Positions 1 through 20,319 of a stretch of DNA of 64,000 bases are shown here, piece after piece; position 1 is the stretch's first letter, and every line of letters begins with the position of its first letter. The notes under the pieces were generated by a model, which searched no databases, was not told the DNA's origin, and saw only the letters and a list, made by a program, of their open reading frames with translations. The stretch is from the NCBI RefSeq assembly GCF_004342425.1, contig NZ_SLWQ01000002.1, forward strand, positions 372,001-436,000. The letters are read 5' to 3'. The DNA is from Dokdonella fugitiva (lineage in GTDB: Bacteria > Pseudomonadota > Gammaproteobacteria > Xanthomonadales > Rhodanobacteraceae). The translations under genes and the position numbers were made by a program.

Positions 1-59
1 ATCAGTTCGCGCGCACCGCTGTTGTCCGCCGCGGCCAGCGTGGTCTGCATCTGGATCAT
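1..59 (-). CDS. rplN: 50S ribosomal protein L14, N-terminal part only
   Basis: The first 19 codons of L14, which sits on 23S rRNA at the subunit interface. The start MIQMQTTLAAADNSGAREL is the typical L14 N-terminus. A strong ribosome binding site, GGAGGAGAAGG, lies just upstream of the ATG. The gene runs off the window at base 1, so this is an edge truncation and not a broken gene. It follows rpsQ by 28 nt, the usual spc-operon order. Confidence 0.93.
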   Translation of the reverse strand, partial: MIQMQTTLAAADNSGAREL

Positions 60-87
60 GTCGCCTTCTCCTCCAGTCCCGCCACGC

Positions 88-351
88 TCAGGCTTCAGCG
101 CGCGTGACGACTTTCACGACGCGCCAGTTCTTGGTCTTCGACAGCGGACGGCATTCCGCGATGCGGACGACGTCGCCTTCCTTGCACTCGCTCGCCTCGT
201 CGTGCGCATGCACCTTGGTGGAGCGGCGCACGATCTTGCCGTACAGCGGGTGCTGCACCTGGCGCTCGAGCAGGACGGTCACGGTCTTGGCCATCTTGTT
301 GCTGACCACGCGCCCCTCGAGGGTGCGCTGCTTCTTCTCATTCTCGCTCAT
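88..351 (-). CDS. rpsQ: 30S ribosomal protein S17
   Basis: S17, 87 aa, a primary 16S rRNA-binding protein of the small subunit body. The start [20 protein letters not shown] was chosen because it gives the usual length; the frame is open further upstream but that part has no S17 character. The OB-fold core ([27 protein letters not shown]) and the [16 protein letters not shown] stretch are present. It lies directly after rpmC in the S10/spc order. Confidence 0.95.
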   Translation of the reverse strand: MSENEKKQRTLEGRVVSNKMAKTVTVLLERQVQHPLYGKIVRRSTKVHAHDEASECKEGDVVRIAECRPLSKTKNWRVVKVVTRAEA

Positions 352-352
352 G

Positions 353-547
353 TCACTGCCCCTGCTTCTTCGCGCCGAGCAGGTGCTTGACCTGCGCGAT
401 CTCGCGACGGACGCGGCCGAACTGGTGGGTCTGCGTGAGCTGGCCGGAGCCCTTCTGCATGCGCAGGTTGAATTGTTCGCGGCGCAGTTCGCCGAGGTGC
501 TCGGCAAGCTGTTCTGCGTTCTTCTGGCGGAGTTCTTTCAGTTCCAT
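353..547 (-). CDS. rpmC: 50S ribosomal protein L29
   Basis: L29, 64 aa, a two-helix protein near the peptide exit tunnel. The ATG at 547 shares its A with the rplP stop (TGATG), so translation is probably coupled to rplP. A GTG one codon upstream would add one residue and is less likely. The core [11 protein letters not shown] and the Arg/Lys-rich second helix fit the family. Confidence 0.94.
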   Translation of the reverse strand: MELKELRQKNAEQLAEHLGELRREQFNLRMQKGSGQLTQTHQFGRVRREIAQVKHLLGAKKQGQ

Positions 548-960
548 CACAGCACCGTCCGGGCCACGAATTGGGTCTGCACCGAAAGCTTGGCGGCGGC
601 GAGACGGAACGCCTCGCGAGCCTCGACTTCGGCGATGCCCTCGATTTCATACAACATGCGGCCCGGCTGAACCGGCGCCACCCAATACTCGACGTTGCCC
701 TTGCCGTTGCCCATTCGGACTTCGATCGGCTTCTTCGAGATCGGCTTGTCGGGGAACACGCGGATCCACAGCTTGCCGCCGCGCTTGACGTAGCGCGTGA
801 TGCAGCGGCGGGCCGCTTCGATCTGGCGCGCGGTCAGGTGGCCGTGCGTGGTCGCCTTCAGGCCGAATTCGCCGAAGCTGACCTTGTTGGAGACATAGGA
901 CAGGCCACGGTTACGGGCCTTCTGGACCTTGCGGTACTTGGTGCGCTTGGGTTGCAGCAT
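547..960 (-). CDS. rplP: 50S ribosomal protein L16
   Basis: L16, 137 aa, binds 23S rRNA near the A-site tRNA elbow and 5S rRNA. The basic N-terminus [19 protein letters not shown] and the conserved [17 protein letters not shown] segment are intact. Length equals that of most gammaproteobacterial L16 proteins. It starts 3 nt after the rpsC stop. Confidence 0.96.
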   Translation of the reverse strand: MLQPKRTKYRKVQKARNRGLSYVSNKVSFGEFGLKATTHGHLTARQIEAARRCITRYVKRGGKLWIRVFPDKPISKKPIEVRMGNGKGNVEYWVAPVQPGRMLYEIEGIAEVEAREAFRLAAAKLSVQTQFVARTVL

Positions 961-963
961 GAC

Positions 964-1671
964 TTACGCTCCCGCCTTCGGCGCGCGACGCTGCGGACGC
1001 TCTTCAGCGGCCTCGGCCTTGGCTTCCTGCTGAGATGCATGGAGGTCGAAGATCTCGCCCTTGAAGACCCACACCTTCACGCCGATGATTCCGTACGTGG
1101 TCTTCGCCTCGGCGAAGCCGTAATCGATGTCCGCGCGCAGCGTATGCAGCGGCACGCGACCTTCGCGGTACCACTCCGAACGCGCGATCTCGGCGCCGTT
1201 GAGGCGGCCGGCGACGTTGACCTTGATGCCGAGCGCGCCGAGGCGCATCGCGTTCTGCACCGAGCGCTTCATCGCGCGACGGAACATGATGCGGCGCTCG
1301 AGCTGCTGCGCGATCGATTCCGCGACCAGCTGCGCATCGAGCTCGGGCTTGCGCACTTCCGTCACGTTGATGTGCGCCGGGACGCCCATCACGTTCGAGA
1401 CTTCCTTGCGCAGCTTCTCGATGTCCTCGCCCTTCTTGCCGATGACGACGCCCGGACGAGCCGTGTGGATCGTCACGCGGGCGGTCTTGGCCGGACGCTC
1501 GATCTGGATCCGGGAGATGCCGGCCTGGGCGAGCTTCTTCTTCAGCAACTCGCGGACCTTGAGGTCCGCGCCGAGGTATTCGGCGTATTCGCGCTTGTTC
1601 GCGAACCACTTCGAATTCCAGTCCTTGGCGATGCCGAGGCGGATGCCGATCGGATTGACTTTGTGACCCAT
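964..1671 (-). CDS. rpsC: 30S ribosomal protein S3
   Basis: S3, 235 aa, lines the mRNA entry channel of the small subunit. The start [18 protein letters not shown] is canonical. The type 2 KH domain carries the GXXG-like loop in [19 protein letters not shown] (about residues 70-90). The C-terminus ends in a short charged tail ([13 protein letters not shown]). It follows rplV by 17 nt in the S10 operon. Confidence 0.96.
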   Translation of the reverse strand: MGHKVNPIGIRLGIAKDWNSKWFANKREYAEYLGADLKVRELLKKKLAQAGISRIQIERPAKTARVTIHTARPGVVIGKKGEDIEKLRKEVSNVMGVPAHINVTEVRKPELDAQLVAESIAQQLERRIMFRRAMKRSVQNAMRLGALGIKVNVAGRLNGAEIARSEWYREGRVPLHTLRADIDYGFAEAKTTYGIIGVKVWVFKGEIFDLHASQQEAKAEAAEERPQRRAPKAGA

Positions 1672-1688
1672 CGTAGTCGTCCTGTGCC

Positions 1689-2018
1689 TTATTCGCCGAC
1701 AACCACGGTGATGTGGCTGGTACGCTTGGAGATGCGCGAGCCGCGGCCCTTCGCGCGTGCATGCATGCGCTTGAGGATCGCGCCTTCGTCGACGAAGATC
1801 TTCGCGACCTTCAGCTCGTCGACGTCCGCACCGAGGTTGTTTTCGGCATTCGCGACGGCCGACAGCAGCACCTTCTTGATCAGGTGCGCCGCCTTCTTGT
1901 CGCTGAACTGCAGCAGGTTGGTCGCACGACCGACCGGCATGCCACGCACCTGGTCGGCGACCAGGCGGGCCTTCTGCGGGGAAATGCGCGCGCTGCGCAG
2001 GATCGCTTTGGCTTCCAT
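1689..2018 (-). CDS. rplV: 50S ribosomal protein L22
   Basis: L22, 109 aa from the ATG ([19 protein letters not shown]). Its beta-hairpin ([19 protein letters not shown]) narrows the exit tunnel, and macrolide-resistance changes map there in other species; none is obvious here. An upstream GTG at 2033 would give 114 aa and overlap the rpsS stop as GTGA. The ATG is preferred because it matches the usual 110-aa length and has GGTGAG just before it. Confidence 0.93.
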   Translation of the reverse strand: MEAKAILRSARISPQKARLVADQVRGMPVGRATNLLQFSDKKAAHLIKKVLLSAVANAENNLGADVDELKVAKIFVDEGAILKRMHARAKGRGSRISKRTSHITVVVGE

Positions 2019-2029
2019 CGTGCTCACCG

Positions 2030-2308
2030 TCACTTCTTGGCCTCGGCGGCCTTCTTGTCGCCACCGTGCCCCTTGAACGTGCGGGTGACCGCAAATTCGC
2101 CGAGCTTGTGGCCGACCATGTTTTCATTGACCAGCACGGGCACGTGCTGGCGGCCGTTGTGGATCGCGAGCGTGAAGCCCACCATCTCCGGCACGATCAT
2201 CGAACGACGCGACCAGGTCTTGATCGGCTTCTTCGTGGTACCCGCCGCTTCCACCTTCTTCATCAGGTGATGATCGACGAACGGGCCTTTCTTCAGAGAA
2301 CGAGCCAT
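2030..2308 (-). CDS. rpsS: 30S ribosomal protein S19
   Basis: S19, 92 aa, in the small-subunit head. The start [20 protein letters not shown] and the central [19 protein letters not shown] are typical. It lies 3 nt after rplB. The C-terminal Lys/Ala tail ([11 protein letters not shown]) is variable in the family. Confidence 0.96.
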   Translation of the reverse strand: MARSLKKGPFVDHHLMKKVEAAGTTKKPIKTWSRRSMIVPEMVGFTLAIHNGRQHVPVLVNENMVGHKLGEFAVTRTFKGHGGDKKAAEAKK

Positions 2309-2311
2309 TGC

Positions 2312-3139
2312 TTAACCCCTGCGGTCGCGAACGATGAACTGCGTCGTGCGCTTGTTCTTGCGCGTCTTGTAACCCTTCGTCGGCATGCCCCACGGCGAAA
2401 CCGGATGCGGATTACCCTGGCCGGCCTTCGCCTCGCCACCGCCGTGCGGATGGTCGACCGGGTTCATCGCGGCACCGCGAACGGTCGGACGCACGCCACG
2501 CCAGCGCGACGCACCCGCCTTGCCCAGCTTCTCGAGGTTGTGCTCGCTGTTGCCGACTTCACCGATCGTAGCGCGGCATTCCGCCGGCACCTTGCGCATT
2601 TCGCCGGAGCGGAGGCGCAACGTGGCGTAACCCTGCTCGCGCGCGACCAGCTGCGCCGAGGCGCCCGCCGAACGCGCGATCTGCGCGCCCTTGCCCGGCT
2701 TCATCTCGATGCAGTGCACGGTCGAGCCGATCGGGATGTTGCGCAGCGGCAGCGAGTTGCCGACCTTGATCGGCGCGTCGTGGCCGGACATGAGCTGGTC
2801 GCCGACCTTCGCGCCCTTCGGCGCGATGATGTAGCGGCGCTCGCCATCGACGAAGCACAGCAGCGCGATGTGCGCGGTGCGGTTCGGATCGTATTCGATG
2901 CGCTCGATGCGGCAGGCGATGCCTTCCTTGTCGCGCTTGAAGTCGATCACGCGGTAGTGCTGCTTCGAACCGCCGCCCTTGTGGCGGGTCGTGATGCGGC
3001 CGTAGTGGTTGCGGCCGCCGGTCTTGGACTGCGACTCGGTCAGCGGTGCGTACGGCGCGCCCTTGTGCAGGCCAGGCGTGGCCACGCGTACGACGGCGCG
3101 GCGTCCGGCGGAGGTGGGTTTGACTGTAATCAGTGCCAT
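2312..3139 (-). CDS. rplB: 50S ribosomal protein L2
   Basis: L2, 275 aa, needed for subunit joining and peptidyl-transferase assembly. The RNA-binding OB and SH3-like domains are present, as is the C-terminal signature [15 protein letters not shown]-like segment, here [17 protein letters not shown] with the key His residues. The start [19 protein letters not shown] is canonical. It follows rplW after a 48-nt gap. Confidence 0.96.
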   Translation of the reverse strand: MALITVKPTSAGRRAVVRVATPGLHKGAPYAPLTESQSKTGGRNHYGRITTRHKGGGSKQHYRVIDFKRDKEGIACRIERIEYDPNRTAHIALLCFVDGERRYIIAPKGAKVGDQLMSGHDAPIKVGNSLPLRNIPIGSTVHCIEMKPGKGAQIARSAGASAQLVAREQGYATLRLRSGEMRKVPAECRATIGEVGNSEHNLEKLGKAGASRWRGVRPTVRGAAMNPVDHPHGGGEAKAGQGNPHPVSPWGMPTKGYKTRKNKRTTQFIVRDRRG

Positions 3140-3187
3140 GATGTTTTTTCCTGATTTCCATGGACGCTCGTCGCGCCCATATCCACC

Positions 3188-3478
3188 TTAGGCCGTGGCC
3201 GTCACGTCGATGGTCTGGCCATCGGCGAGTCGGACATAGGCCTTGCGCTTGTTGCTGCGCGTGCCGGCGCGGTTGCGGAATGCCCTGGCCTTGCCCTTGA
3301 CGTTGACCAGGTTGACCGACTGGACTTCGACGCTGAACAGGCCTTCCACGGCCGCCTTCACGTCGGCCTTGGTCGCGGCCGGCGCGACTTCGAACACGTA
3401 CTGGTTGTTTTCCTGCAGCCGCGCGCTCTTCTCGGAGATGTGCGGCGCGCGCAGGACGGTGTAGAGATGCTCTTTCAC
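3188..3478 (-). CDS. rplW: 50S ribosomal protein L23
   Basis: L23, about 96 aa, at the exit tunnel mouth, where trigger factor and SRP dock. The core [18 protein letters not shown] is diagnostic. The preferred start is a GTG at 3478 overlapping the rplD stop as GTGA, with GGAG about 8 nt upstream. A second GTG at 3487 would add three residues. There is no ATG near the correct N-terminus, so a GTG start is needed either way. Confidence 0.92.
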   Translation of the reverse strand: MKEHLYTVLRAPHISEKSARLQENNQYVFEVAPAATKADVKAAVEGLFSVEVQSVNLVNVKGKARAFRNRAGTRSNKRKAYVRLADGQTIDVTATA

Positions 3479-4077
3479 GCCAGCCACTCCTCGATACGCT
3501 TGAGCGATTCGACCGTCATGACGATCTTGTCCGCGCCGACCAGGCTGACTGGATCCAGCGCGGCGACGTCGACGACGTGCAGGTACGGCACGTTGCGCGC
3601 GGCGAGATACAGCGCTTCCGGCGCGTTCTCGGCCACCAGCACCACGCGACCCTCGGCCTTCAGCTCGGCGAGCTTGGCGACCATCTGCTTGGTCTTGGGC
3701 TGCTCGATGCCGAACGATTCGACGACCGAGATGCGGCCCTGGCGATTGAGCTCCGACAGGATCGAAACCATCGCGCCGCGGAACATCTTGCGGTTGACCT
3801 TCTGCGCGAAGCTGCGCGGGCGGGCGGCGAACGTGACGCCACCGCCGACGAAGATCGGGGCGCGGAAGTCGCCGTGACGCGCGCCGCCGCCCTTCTGCTT
3901 CTTGAACTTCTTGGTCGTGCCGGACAGGTCCGAGCGCGACTTCTGCGCCTTCGTGCCCGCGCGACCGGCGTTGCGATACGCAACGACGACCTGGTGCACG
4001 AGGTCTTCGCGGAATTCCTTGCCGAATACCGCCTCGGAGACGGAGACCGGCTTGGCGCCGATGACGTTGAGTTCCAT
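3475..4077 (-). CDS. rplD: 50S ribosomal protein L4
   Basis: L4, 200 aa. It builds part of the exit tunnel and in enterobacteria represses its own S10 operon by binding the leader. The extended tunnel loop ([21 protein letters not shown]) and the start [15 protein letters not shown] fit the family. The leader upstream of rpsJ holds a hairpin compatible with such control, but L4 regulation outside enterobacteria is not proved by sequence alone. It overlaps rplW by 4 nt. Confidence 0.96.
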   Translation of the reverse strand: MELNVIGAKPVSVSEAVFGKEFREDLVHQVVVAYRNAGRAGTKAQKSRSDLSGTTKKFKKQKGGGARHGDFRAPIFVGGGVTFAARPRSFAQKVNRKMFRGAMVSILSELNRQGRISVVESFGIEQPKTKQMVAKLAELKAEGRVVLVAENAPEALYLAARNVPYLHVVDVAALDPVSLVGADKIVMTVESLKRIEEWLA

Positions 4078-4087
4078 GGCGTCCTCC

Positions 4088-4732
4088 TTACTTCGTCTTC
4101 ACGGCGGGACGCACGATCACGTCGCCACCCGGCGCACCCGGCACCGAGCCCTTGATCGCGATCAGATGACGCTCGGTATCGATCTTGACGATCTCGAGGT
4201 TCATCGACGAACGGGTCACCGCGCCCATGTGGCCGGCCATCTTCTTGCCCGGGAACACGCGGCCCGGCGTCTGGCGCTGGCCGATCGAGCCCGGCGCGCG
4301 ATGCGACAGCGAGTTGCCGTGCGTCGCGTCACCCATGGTGAAGTGATGGCGCTTGATCGTGCCCTGGAAGCCCTTGCCCTTGCTGACGCCCTGCACGTCG
4401 ACCTTCTGGCCGACCGTGAAGACCTCGTCGGCCTTGACCTCGCCACCGACGGCGAACTTGCCGAGCTCGCCGGCTTCGACGCGGAACTCCCACAGGCCAC
4501 GACCTGCCGTCACGCTCGCCTTGGCGAAGTGCCCGGCGAGCGGCTTGTTGATCAGCGCAGCGCGCTTCGCGCCGGCGGTGACCTGGACGGCGCTGTAGCC
4601 GTCGACCTCGACGGTCTTCACCTGCGTCACGCGGTTCGGCGTCGCTTCGATCAGCGTCACCGGCACCGAGCGACCATCTTCGGTGAAGACGCGGCTCATG
4701 CCGCATTTACGACCTACCAACCCGATACTCAT
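4088..4732 (-). CDS. rplC: 50S ribosomal protein L3
   Basis: L3, 214 aa, an early assembly protein reaching the peptidyl-transferase centre. [20 protein letters not shown] is the standard N-terminus, and the central loop [20 protein letters not shown] carries the Gln that is methylated by PrmB in E. coli. It follows rpsJ by 22 nt. Confidence 0.96.
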   Translation of the reverse strand: MSIGLVGRKCGMSRVFTEDGRSVPVTLIEATPNRVTQVKTVEVDGYSAVQVTAGAKRAALINKPLAGHFAKASVTAGRGLWEFRVEAGELGKFAVGGEVKADEVFTVGQKVDVQGVSKGKGFQGTIKRHHFTMGDATHGNSLSHRAPGSIGQRQTPGRVFPGKKMAGHMGAVTRSSMNLEIVKIDTERHLIAIKGSVPGAPGGDVIVRPAVKTK

Positions 4733-4754
4733 CGTCGTATCCCGTTACTTTGCT

Positions 4755-5066
4755 TCAGTGCAGCTTGATCTGGACGTCGACGCCGGCCGCGAGGTCGAGC
4801 TTCATCAGCGCGTCCACGGTCTTGTCGTTCGGGTCGACGATGTCCATCACGCGCTTGTGCACGCGCGTCTCGTACTGGTCGCGCGCATCCTTGTCGGCGT
4901 GCGGCGACACAAGAATGGTGTAGCGCTCGATCTTGGTCGGCAGCGGAATCGGTCCGCGAACCTGTGCGCCGGTGCGCTTCGCCGTCTCGACGATTTCGCT
5001 CGCCGAGCGATCGATCAGGCGATGATCGAATGCCTTGAGCCGGATACGAATCTTCTGGTCCGCCAT
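4755..5066 (-). CDS. rpsJ: 30S ribosomal protein S10
   Basis: S10 (NusE), 103 aa, a small-subunit protein and antitermination partner of NusB. The start [19 protein letters not shown] gives the family's usual length, so the longer open frame is not used. It is the first gene of the S10 operon, about 300 nt downstream of a strong promoter at 5366-5394. Confidence 0.97.
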   Translation of the reverse strand: MADQKIRIRLKAFDHRLIDRSASEIVETAKRTGAQVRGPIPLPTKIERYTILVSPHADKDARDQYETRVHKRVMDIVDPNDKTVDALMKLDLAAGVDVQIKLH

Positions 5067-5365
5067 TGCCGTGTCCTTGAATCTGAAAGAACGCTGTTCA
5101 TCGACGACGGGGTTCACTGAACCCCGCCCGCCGCACCCGCATGGGGCGGCCTTCGTACGCCTGTGCAACTACGCGAAAGAATGAGCGGACCGTTGCCGGT
5201 CCGCTCAAACTTGGGAAACATCCTCGCAGCCGACCCCTCCTCGAGGCGGACCCCAGGCGGGGCCGGTGCGGTCGACATCCTGTCGGCGAACTCGAAGCGC
5301 TTCCTGCGCCTCATTTCGCTGTCTGTTGCCGCCTTCGGCGAAGCCGCAGCGGCGGTGAGTTGCCT
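5067..5365 (-). promoter_or_regulatory. S10 operon leader RNA with strong hairpins
   Basis: A roughly 290-nt untranslated leader between the S10 promoter and rpsJ. It holds a perfect 10-bp stem closed by a 4-nt loop (GCAA on the RNA) at 5183-5206, followed in the transcript by AUUCUUU, and an 8-bp stem at 5108-5126 just before rpsJ. In E. coli the S10 leader has a terminator-like hairpin used by L4 and NusA. Position and form match, but the sequence was not compared and the mechanism here is inferred. Confidence 0.6.
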
Positions 5366-5394
5366 ACTATAGCAAGACGCCCACGAAATGTGAA
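5366..5394 (-). promoter_or_regulatory. Predicted sigma70 promoter of the S10 operon
   Basis: On the minus strand a TTCACA -35 (5389-5394) and TATAGT -10 (5366-5371) are separated by exactly 17 nt. The -10 is preceded by TG one base away (extended -10). Five of six bases match consensus at each hexamer. Between this promoter and the tuf stop (5395-5453) there is only a 7-bp hairpin at 5411-5434 with no clear U-tract, so read-through from tuf is possible. Confidence 0.75.
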
Positions 5395-5453
5395 GCTTTT
5401 CGAAACCGGAGTCCCGGAACGTCCGTCCCGGGACCCGCAGGCCCTTTCGGACC

Positions 5454-6644
<1,191 letters not shown>

Positions 6645-6734
6645 GACTTGCAACCTCAAAGCAGACTATTTGGACAATGCGGCCCCGCAGGGCCGCTTCT
6701 CGAAAATTCCGGCGATCCCGCGTGATCGCGCCGG

Positions 6735-8825
<2,091 letters not shown>

Positions 8826-8956
8826 TGTGATTACCTTTCCCGGGATTGTTCCCTATCCCGCGATGAAGCAGCCGTCCCGGCTGCCGTGCATGTCCAGACG
8901 CGGGGCATCGAGCCCCGCATGCCGCGATACGGGCGAAGCGCGCGCGAGAAAACCGC

Positions 8957-9424
8957 TTACCAGCGGTAGTGCGAGAACGCCTTGTTCGCTTCCGCCATGC
9001 GGTGCGTCTCCTCGCGCTTCTTCACCGCGCCACCGCGGTTTTCGGAAGCTTCGAGCAGCTCGGCCGCGAGCTTGCGCGGCATGGTGTTCTCGCCGCGCTT
9101 GCGCGCCGCGTCGATGAGCCAGCGCATCGCCAGCGCGGTGCGGCGCGTCGAGCGCACTTCGACCGGAACCTGGTAGGTCGCGCCACCGACGCGGCGGGAC
9201 TTGACCTCGACCGCCGGGGCGACGTTGTTGAGCGCCTTCTCGACCAGGGCGACCGGCTCGGCGTGCTTCTCGCCGATGTGGTCGAGTGCGCCATAGACGA
9301 TCTTTTCAGCGACCGACTTCTTGCCGCTCTGCATCACCATGTTGATGAAGCGGGCGATCACCTGGCTGCCGTGCTTGGGATCGGGCAGGAGGGTACGAGT
9401 CGGGGTTTGACCTTTGCGTGACAT
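8957..9424 (-). CDS. rpsG: 30S ribosomal protein S7
   Basis: S7, 155 aa, nucleates assembly of the 30S head and in E. coli represses the str operon by binding the rpsL-rpsG spacer. [20 protein letters not shown] and the [12 protein letters not shown] segment are typical. The spacer to rpsL is 79 nt, enough for such a site, but I cannot show binding from sequence. Confidence 0.97.
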   Translation of the reverse strand: MSRKGQTPTRTLLPDPKHGSQVIARFINMVMQSGKKSVAEKIVYGALDHIGEKHAEPVALVEKALNNVAPAVEVKSRRVGGATYQVPVEVRSTRRTALAMRWLIDAARKRGENTMPRKLAAELLEASENRGGAVKKREETHRMAEANKAFSHYRW

Positions 9425-9503
9425 GGATTTCTTCTCAATGATGCGGCCACACGGGCCGCTTGATACTCAAGCGCCGGAGCGCCTGTCGTGGAATGCGGGC
9501 GGA

Positions 9504-9878
9504 TCAGCCCTTCGGGCGCTTTGCGCCGTACTTGGAACGGCTCTTGCGACGCTTGGTCACGCCGGCCGCATCGAGGCTGCCGCGCACGGTGTGGTAGCGC
9601 ACGCCCGGCAGGTCCTTGACACGGCCGCCGCGGATCAGCACCACCGAGTGCTCCTGCAGGTTATGGCCTTCGCCGCCGATGTAGCTGATGACTTCGAAGC
9701 CGTTCGTCAGGCGCACCTTGGCGACCTTGCGAAGGGCCGAATTCGGCTTCTTCGGCGTGGTCGTGTAGACGCGCGTGCAGACGCCGCGACGCTGCGGGCA
9801 ATTCGCGAGAGCCGGGGACGCGCTCTTGTACGTCTTCGGACTGCGCGGCTTGCGTACCAGCTGATTGACTGTTGACAT
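9504..9878 (-). CDS. rpsL: 30S ribosomal protein S12
   Basis: S12, 124 aa, at the decoding centre. The start [20 protein letters not shown] gives the standard length. Lys43 (in TPKKPNS) and Lys88 (in [10 protein letters not shown]), the positions where streptomycin-resistance changes arise in E. coli, are wild type, so target resistance is not predicted. It is the first gene of the str operon and follows a leader with a hairpin at 9939-9964. Confidence 0.97.
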   Translation of the reverse strand: MSTVNQLVRKPRSPKTYKSASPALANCPQRRGVCTRVYTTTPKKPNSALRKVAKVRLTNGFEVISYIGGEGHNLQEHSVVLIRGGRVKDLPGVRYHTVRGSLDAAGVTKRRKSRSKYGAKRPKG

Positions 9879-9930
9879 GCGTTTGAACCGTGCCTGCGAG
9901 ATCTTGGAAGAAGACCCGGAATGATCCGGG

Positions 9931-9964
9931 AAACAAAAGGCAGGCCGAATGAATTCGGCCTGCC
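9931..9964 (-). terminator. Hairpin plus U-tract at the head of the rpsL transcript
   Basis: On the minus strand an 11-bp perfect stem (arms 9954-9964 and 9939-9949, 4-nt loop) is followed directly by TTTTGTTT. This is a textbook intrinsic terminator shape. It begins only a few nt after the start site expected from the -10 at 9975-9980. It could stop rpoBC read-through, attenuate the str operon, or act as a stabilising 5' hairpin. Confidence 0.7.
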
Positions 9965-9974
9965 AAGACAAAAG

Positions 9975-10004
9975 AGTATAACGCGCGCCTAACGCGACGG
10001 TCAA
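9975..10004 (-). promoter_or_regulatory. Predicted sigma70 promoter of the str operon
   Basis: TTGACC (-35, 9999-10004) and TATACT (-10, 9975-9980) on the minus strand, 18 nt apart. Each matches five of six consensus bases. It lies upstream of rpsL and downstream of rpoC, so rpsL-rpsG-fusA-tuf can be transcribed separately from rpoBC. Confidence 0.75.
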
Positions 10005-10178
10005 CCCGCCGCGCGTCCAGCGCTCTGCTCCCTGCCCTCGAACACGAGGCGAATCCTTCGCCTCTTTTCGATGTCGTCGCATCGCCCCTGCTGGTCGCCA
10101 CCCCGCCACGGGGAGGTCCGGTTCATCCGGACGCCTGCTCTCGCAGGCCTGGTCGACTCAGCCCACACGGGGCCTGGA
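10005..10178 (-). other. rpoC-rpsL gap, upstream half, with several small hairpins
   Basis: With 9879-10004 this makes a 300-nt gene-free stretch. It holds an 8-bp hairpin at 10046-10064 (GAGGCGAA arms) followed on the plus strand by TTTT, and a 6-bp GCCTGC/GCAGGC hairpin at about 10133-10148. On the minus strand neither has a good U-tract, so neither is a convincing rpoC terminator. No small gene was seen. Confidence 0.5.
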
Positions 10179-14384
<4,206 letters not shown>

Positions 14385-14394
14385 GTGGATCTCC

Positions 14395-14502
14395 GGGAAT
14401 CGGGAATTGGGAATCGGGAATCGTTGGATGCGGGGAACCGGGTCCATGCGGGATCGTCGAAGCTTCTCGACGATTCCCTATTCCCGATTCCCCATTCCCG
14501 CT
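14395..14502 (-). repeat. Heptamer inverted repeat in the rpoB-rpoC gap
   Basis: Almost the whole 118-nt intercistronic gap is a long inverted repeat. In the transcript the 5' arm has four GGGAAT units in a row with one spacer base each, and the 3' arm is its complement (28 of about 31 positions pair). The loop of about 45 nt contains a nested CGTCGA/TCGACG hairpin. Four G-triplets spaced by 4 nt also fit a G-quadruplex consensus. The unit recurs at 29724-29822. Confidence 0.85.
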
Positions 14503-18672
<4,170 letters not shown>

Positions 18673-18857
18673 GAGGGGCACACCTCGTACAGCGCGCGAC
18701 GGCGGCACGTCGCTGGAAGAAAACCGGCGGGTAAACGGACATCGGAAATGGCGCGGGGAACCCCCTCATATGAGGACTCCATCGCAATTTCCCATGCCCG
18801 CTTCGGCGTCGCCGCAACGGGCAAAGCCCGGGAGCTTTCGCCCCCAGGCTTCGGGTT

Positions 18858-18977
18858 CGTCATTCCGGCGGAGGCCGGAATCCAGTCTTTGCTTTTCGTC
18901 TTCCTGTACTCATCAAGAGCTGGACCCCGGATCAACGCACGTCCTGTGCCGTCCGGGGTGACGCCATCCTGGCGTCA
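18858..18977 (-). repeat. REP-like palindromes between rplL and rpoB
   Basis: The rplL-rpoB gap (18673-18974, about 300 nt, no gene) holds three palindromes. They are a CATTCCGGC/GCCGGAAT type hairpin at 18861-18880, an ACCCCGGA/TCCGGGGT pair at 18924-18931 and 18952-18959, and a GACGCCA/TGGCGTC hairpin at about 18959-18977 that includes the rplL stop. The CTGGATTCCGGCC and CCCCGGA words are those of widespread REP-type repeats in proteobacteria, from memory. The rest of the gap (18673-18857) shows nothing further. Confidence 0.65.
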
Positions 18978-19346
18978 CTTGACTTCGACGGTGGCGCCGG
19001 CAGCCTCGAGATCCTTCTTGAACTTCGCGGCGTCGTCCTTCGAGACGCCTTCCTTCAGGACGCCGCCGGCCTCGGTGAGGTCCTTGGCTTCCTTCAGGCC
19101 GAGGCCCGTGATCGCGCGGACGGCCTTGATCACGTCGACCTTCTTGTCACCCGCGCTCTTCAGCACGACGGTGAATTCGGTCTGCTCTTCGGCCGGAGCG
19201 GCGGCGGCGGCAGCCGGGCCAGCGACGGCGACCGGAGCGGCGGCGGAGACGCCGAACTTCTCTTCGATCGCCTTGACCAGCTCCATGACTTCCATGAGGG
19301 TCTTCGAGGCGACGGCTTCGACGATTTGTTCGTTGGAAAGGGACAT
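18975..19346 (-). CDS. rplL: 50S ribosomal protein L7/L12
   Basis: L7/L12, 123 aa, the multi-copy stalk protein that recruits translation GTPases. It has an N-terminal dimerisation helix pair ([20 protein letters not shown]), an Ala/Pro hinge ([20 protein letters not shown]) and a globular C-terminal domain ending in AAGATVEVK. It follows rplJ by 57 nt. Confidence 0.97.
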   Translation of the reverse strand: MSLSNEQIVEAVASKTLMEVMELVKAIEEKFGVSAAAPVAVAGPAAAAAAPAEEQTEFTVVLKSAGDKKVDVIKAVRAITGLGLKEAKDLTEAGGVLKEGVSKDDAAKFKKDLEAAGATVEVK

Positions 19347-19403
19347 TGATGGTTACCTCGGTGAATATTCTGGAATGGGTTCAGCGTGGGGCGGCGGAAA
19401 GGC

Positions 19404-19922
19404 TCAGGCCGTTTCGGCCGGAGCGGCTTCGCCGCCGCCCTGCTTGTCGGCGACCGCCTTGACGGCGCGCGCGAACATGGCTGCCGGTTCGGCGAGTGCA
19501 CGCGCCAGCATGCCGAGCGCCTGCTCGAGGGTCGGCAGCGAAGCGAGCACGTCGACGTGGCTGGCCGGATACATCTGGCCACCCATCGCGACGACCTTCG
19601 CCTTCAGCTTGTCGTTGCTCTTGGAGAATTCCTTGATCAGGCGACCGGCTGCACCCGGCTCCTCTTTCGAGAAGGCGTACAGCAGCGGACCGACCAGCGA
19701 ATCCTTGACGCACTCGTACTCGGTACCGGCGACGGCGCGCGAGGCGAGCGTGTTCTTCGCAACCTTGAGGAACACGCCCGTTTCGCGGGCCTTCTTGCGC
19801 ATCGCGGTCATCTGCTCGACCGTGGTGCCCGCGTATTCGACGGCAACGAGGGAGTGGGCCTTGGCGGCGACCTCTGCCAGTTCGGCGACAACTTCTTTCT
19901 TCTGGGACAGATTGAGAGCCAT
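19404..19922 (-). CDS. rplJ: 50S ribosomal protein L10
   Basis: L10, 172 aa, the base of the L7/L12 stalk. The start [19 protein letters not shown] was chosen because GGAGGAGTG lies just upstream and the longer open frame is not L10-like. The C-terminal helix ([20 protein letters not shown]) is the L12-binding part. L10 or its L12 complex controls this operon through the leader in E. coli. Confidence 0.96.
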   Translation of the reverse strand: MALNLSQKKEVVAELAEVAAKAHSLVAVEYAGTTVEQMTAMRKKARETGVFLKVAKNTLASRAVAGTEYECVKDSLVGPLLYAFSKEEPGAAGRLIKEFSKSNDKLKAKVVAMGGQMYPASHVDVLASLPTLEQALGMLARALAEPAAMFARAVKAVADKQGGGEAAPAETA

Positions 19923-20319
19923 TAGCACTCCTCCAATTGAACTCCGCGCACGGCTCGCGCCGCTTGCGGTCCTGAACGGCATCCTTCCTGGACGCCGGGG
20001 ATGCGGGAAGCATCCCGGTGGTGGCCCGTTCCGACTGGTCTGCCCAGAGGCGTTGAACCAGATTTCCACGAGGCGACACCATCTACGCAGGCTGGGCTTT
20101 TGAGGCCTCGCCGGCAGGATCGGGACGATCCCTGCACTTCTCGCATCCCTGCGTCCCGATCGCGCCGTCACGGCCGCCTGCGGTCTTTGACGGCTCCCGC
20201 TCGCGCGGTCGCCCTCAAAATTTTCGATACAGCCCGGCGATCCCCCGGATCGCCGTCACGCCCTGCCGCCAGCGGCAGGCGAACCGGCGCGAACCACCGC
20301 GCCGGCCCTCATTTCTCGA
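19923..20319 (-). promoter_or_regulatory. rplJ-rplL leader region (L10 leader candidate)
   Basis: A 397-nt gap without a gene between rplA and rplJ, where E. coli has the L10-binding leader. The clearest structure is a perfect 10-bp stem GATCGGGACG/CGTCCCGATC at 20118-20161 with a 24-nt loop that itself has a direct repeat (GCAGGGAT twice). Other GC-rich palindromes lie at 20240-20300. An L10 kink-turn site is expected but was not identified base by base. Confidence 0.5.

Noticed and set aside
9504-9878. Streptomycin-resistance change in S12 or rifampicin-resistance change in RpoB
   Set aside because: Lys43 and Lys88 of S12 and the Asp, His and Ser residues of the RpoB pocket are wild type.
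10046-10064. An rpoC terminator in the gap before rpsL
   Set aside because: On the minus strand the stem is not followed by a T-run; the T-run is on the plus side, where no gene ends.
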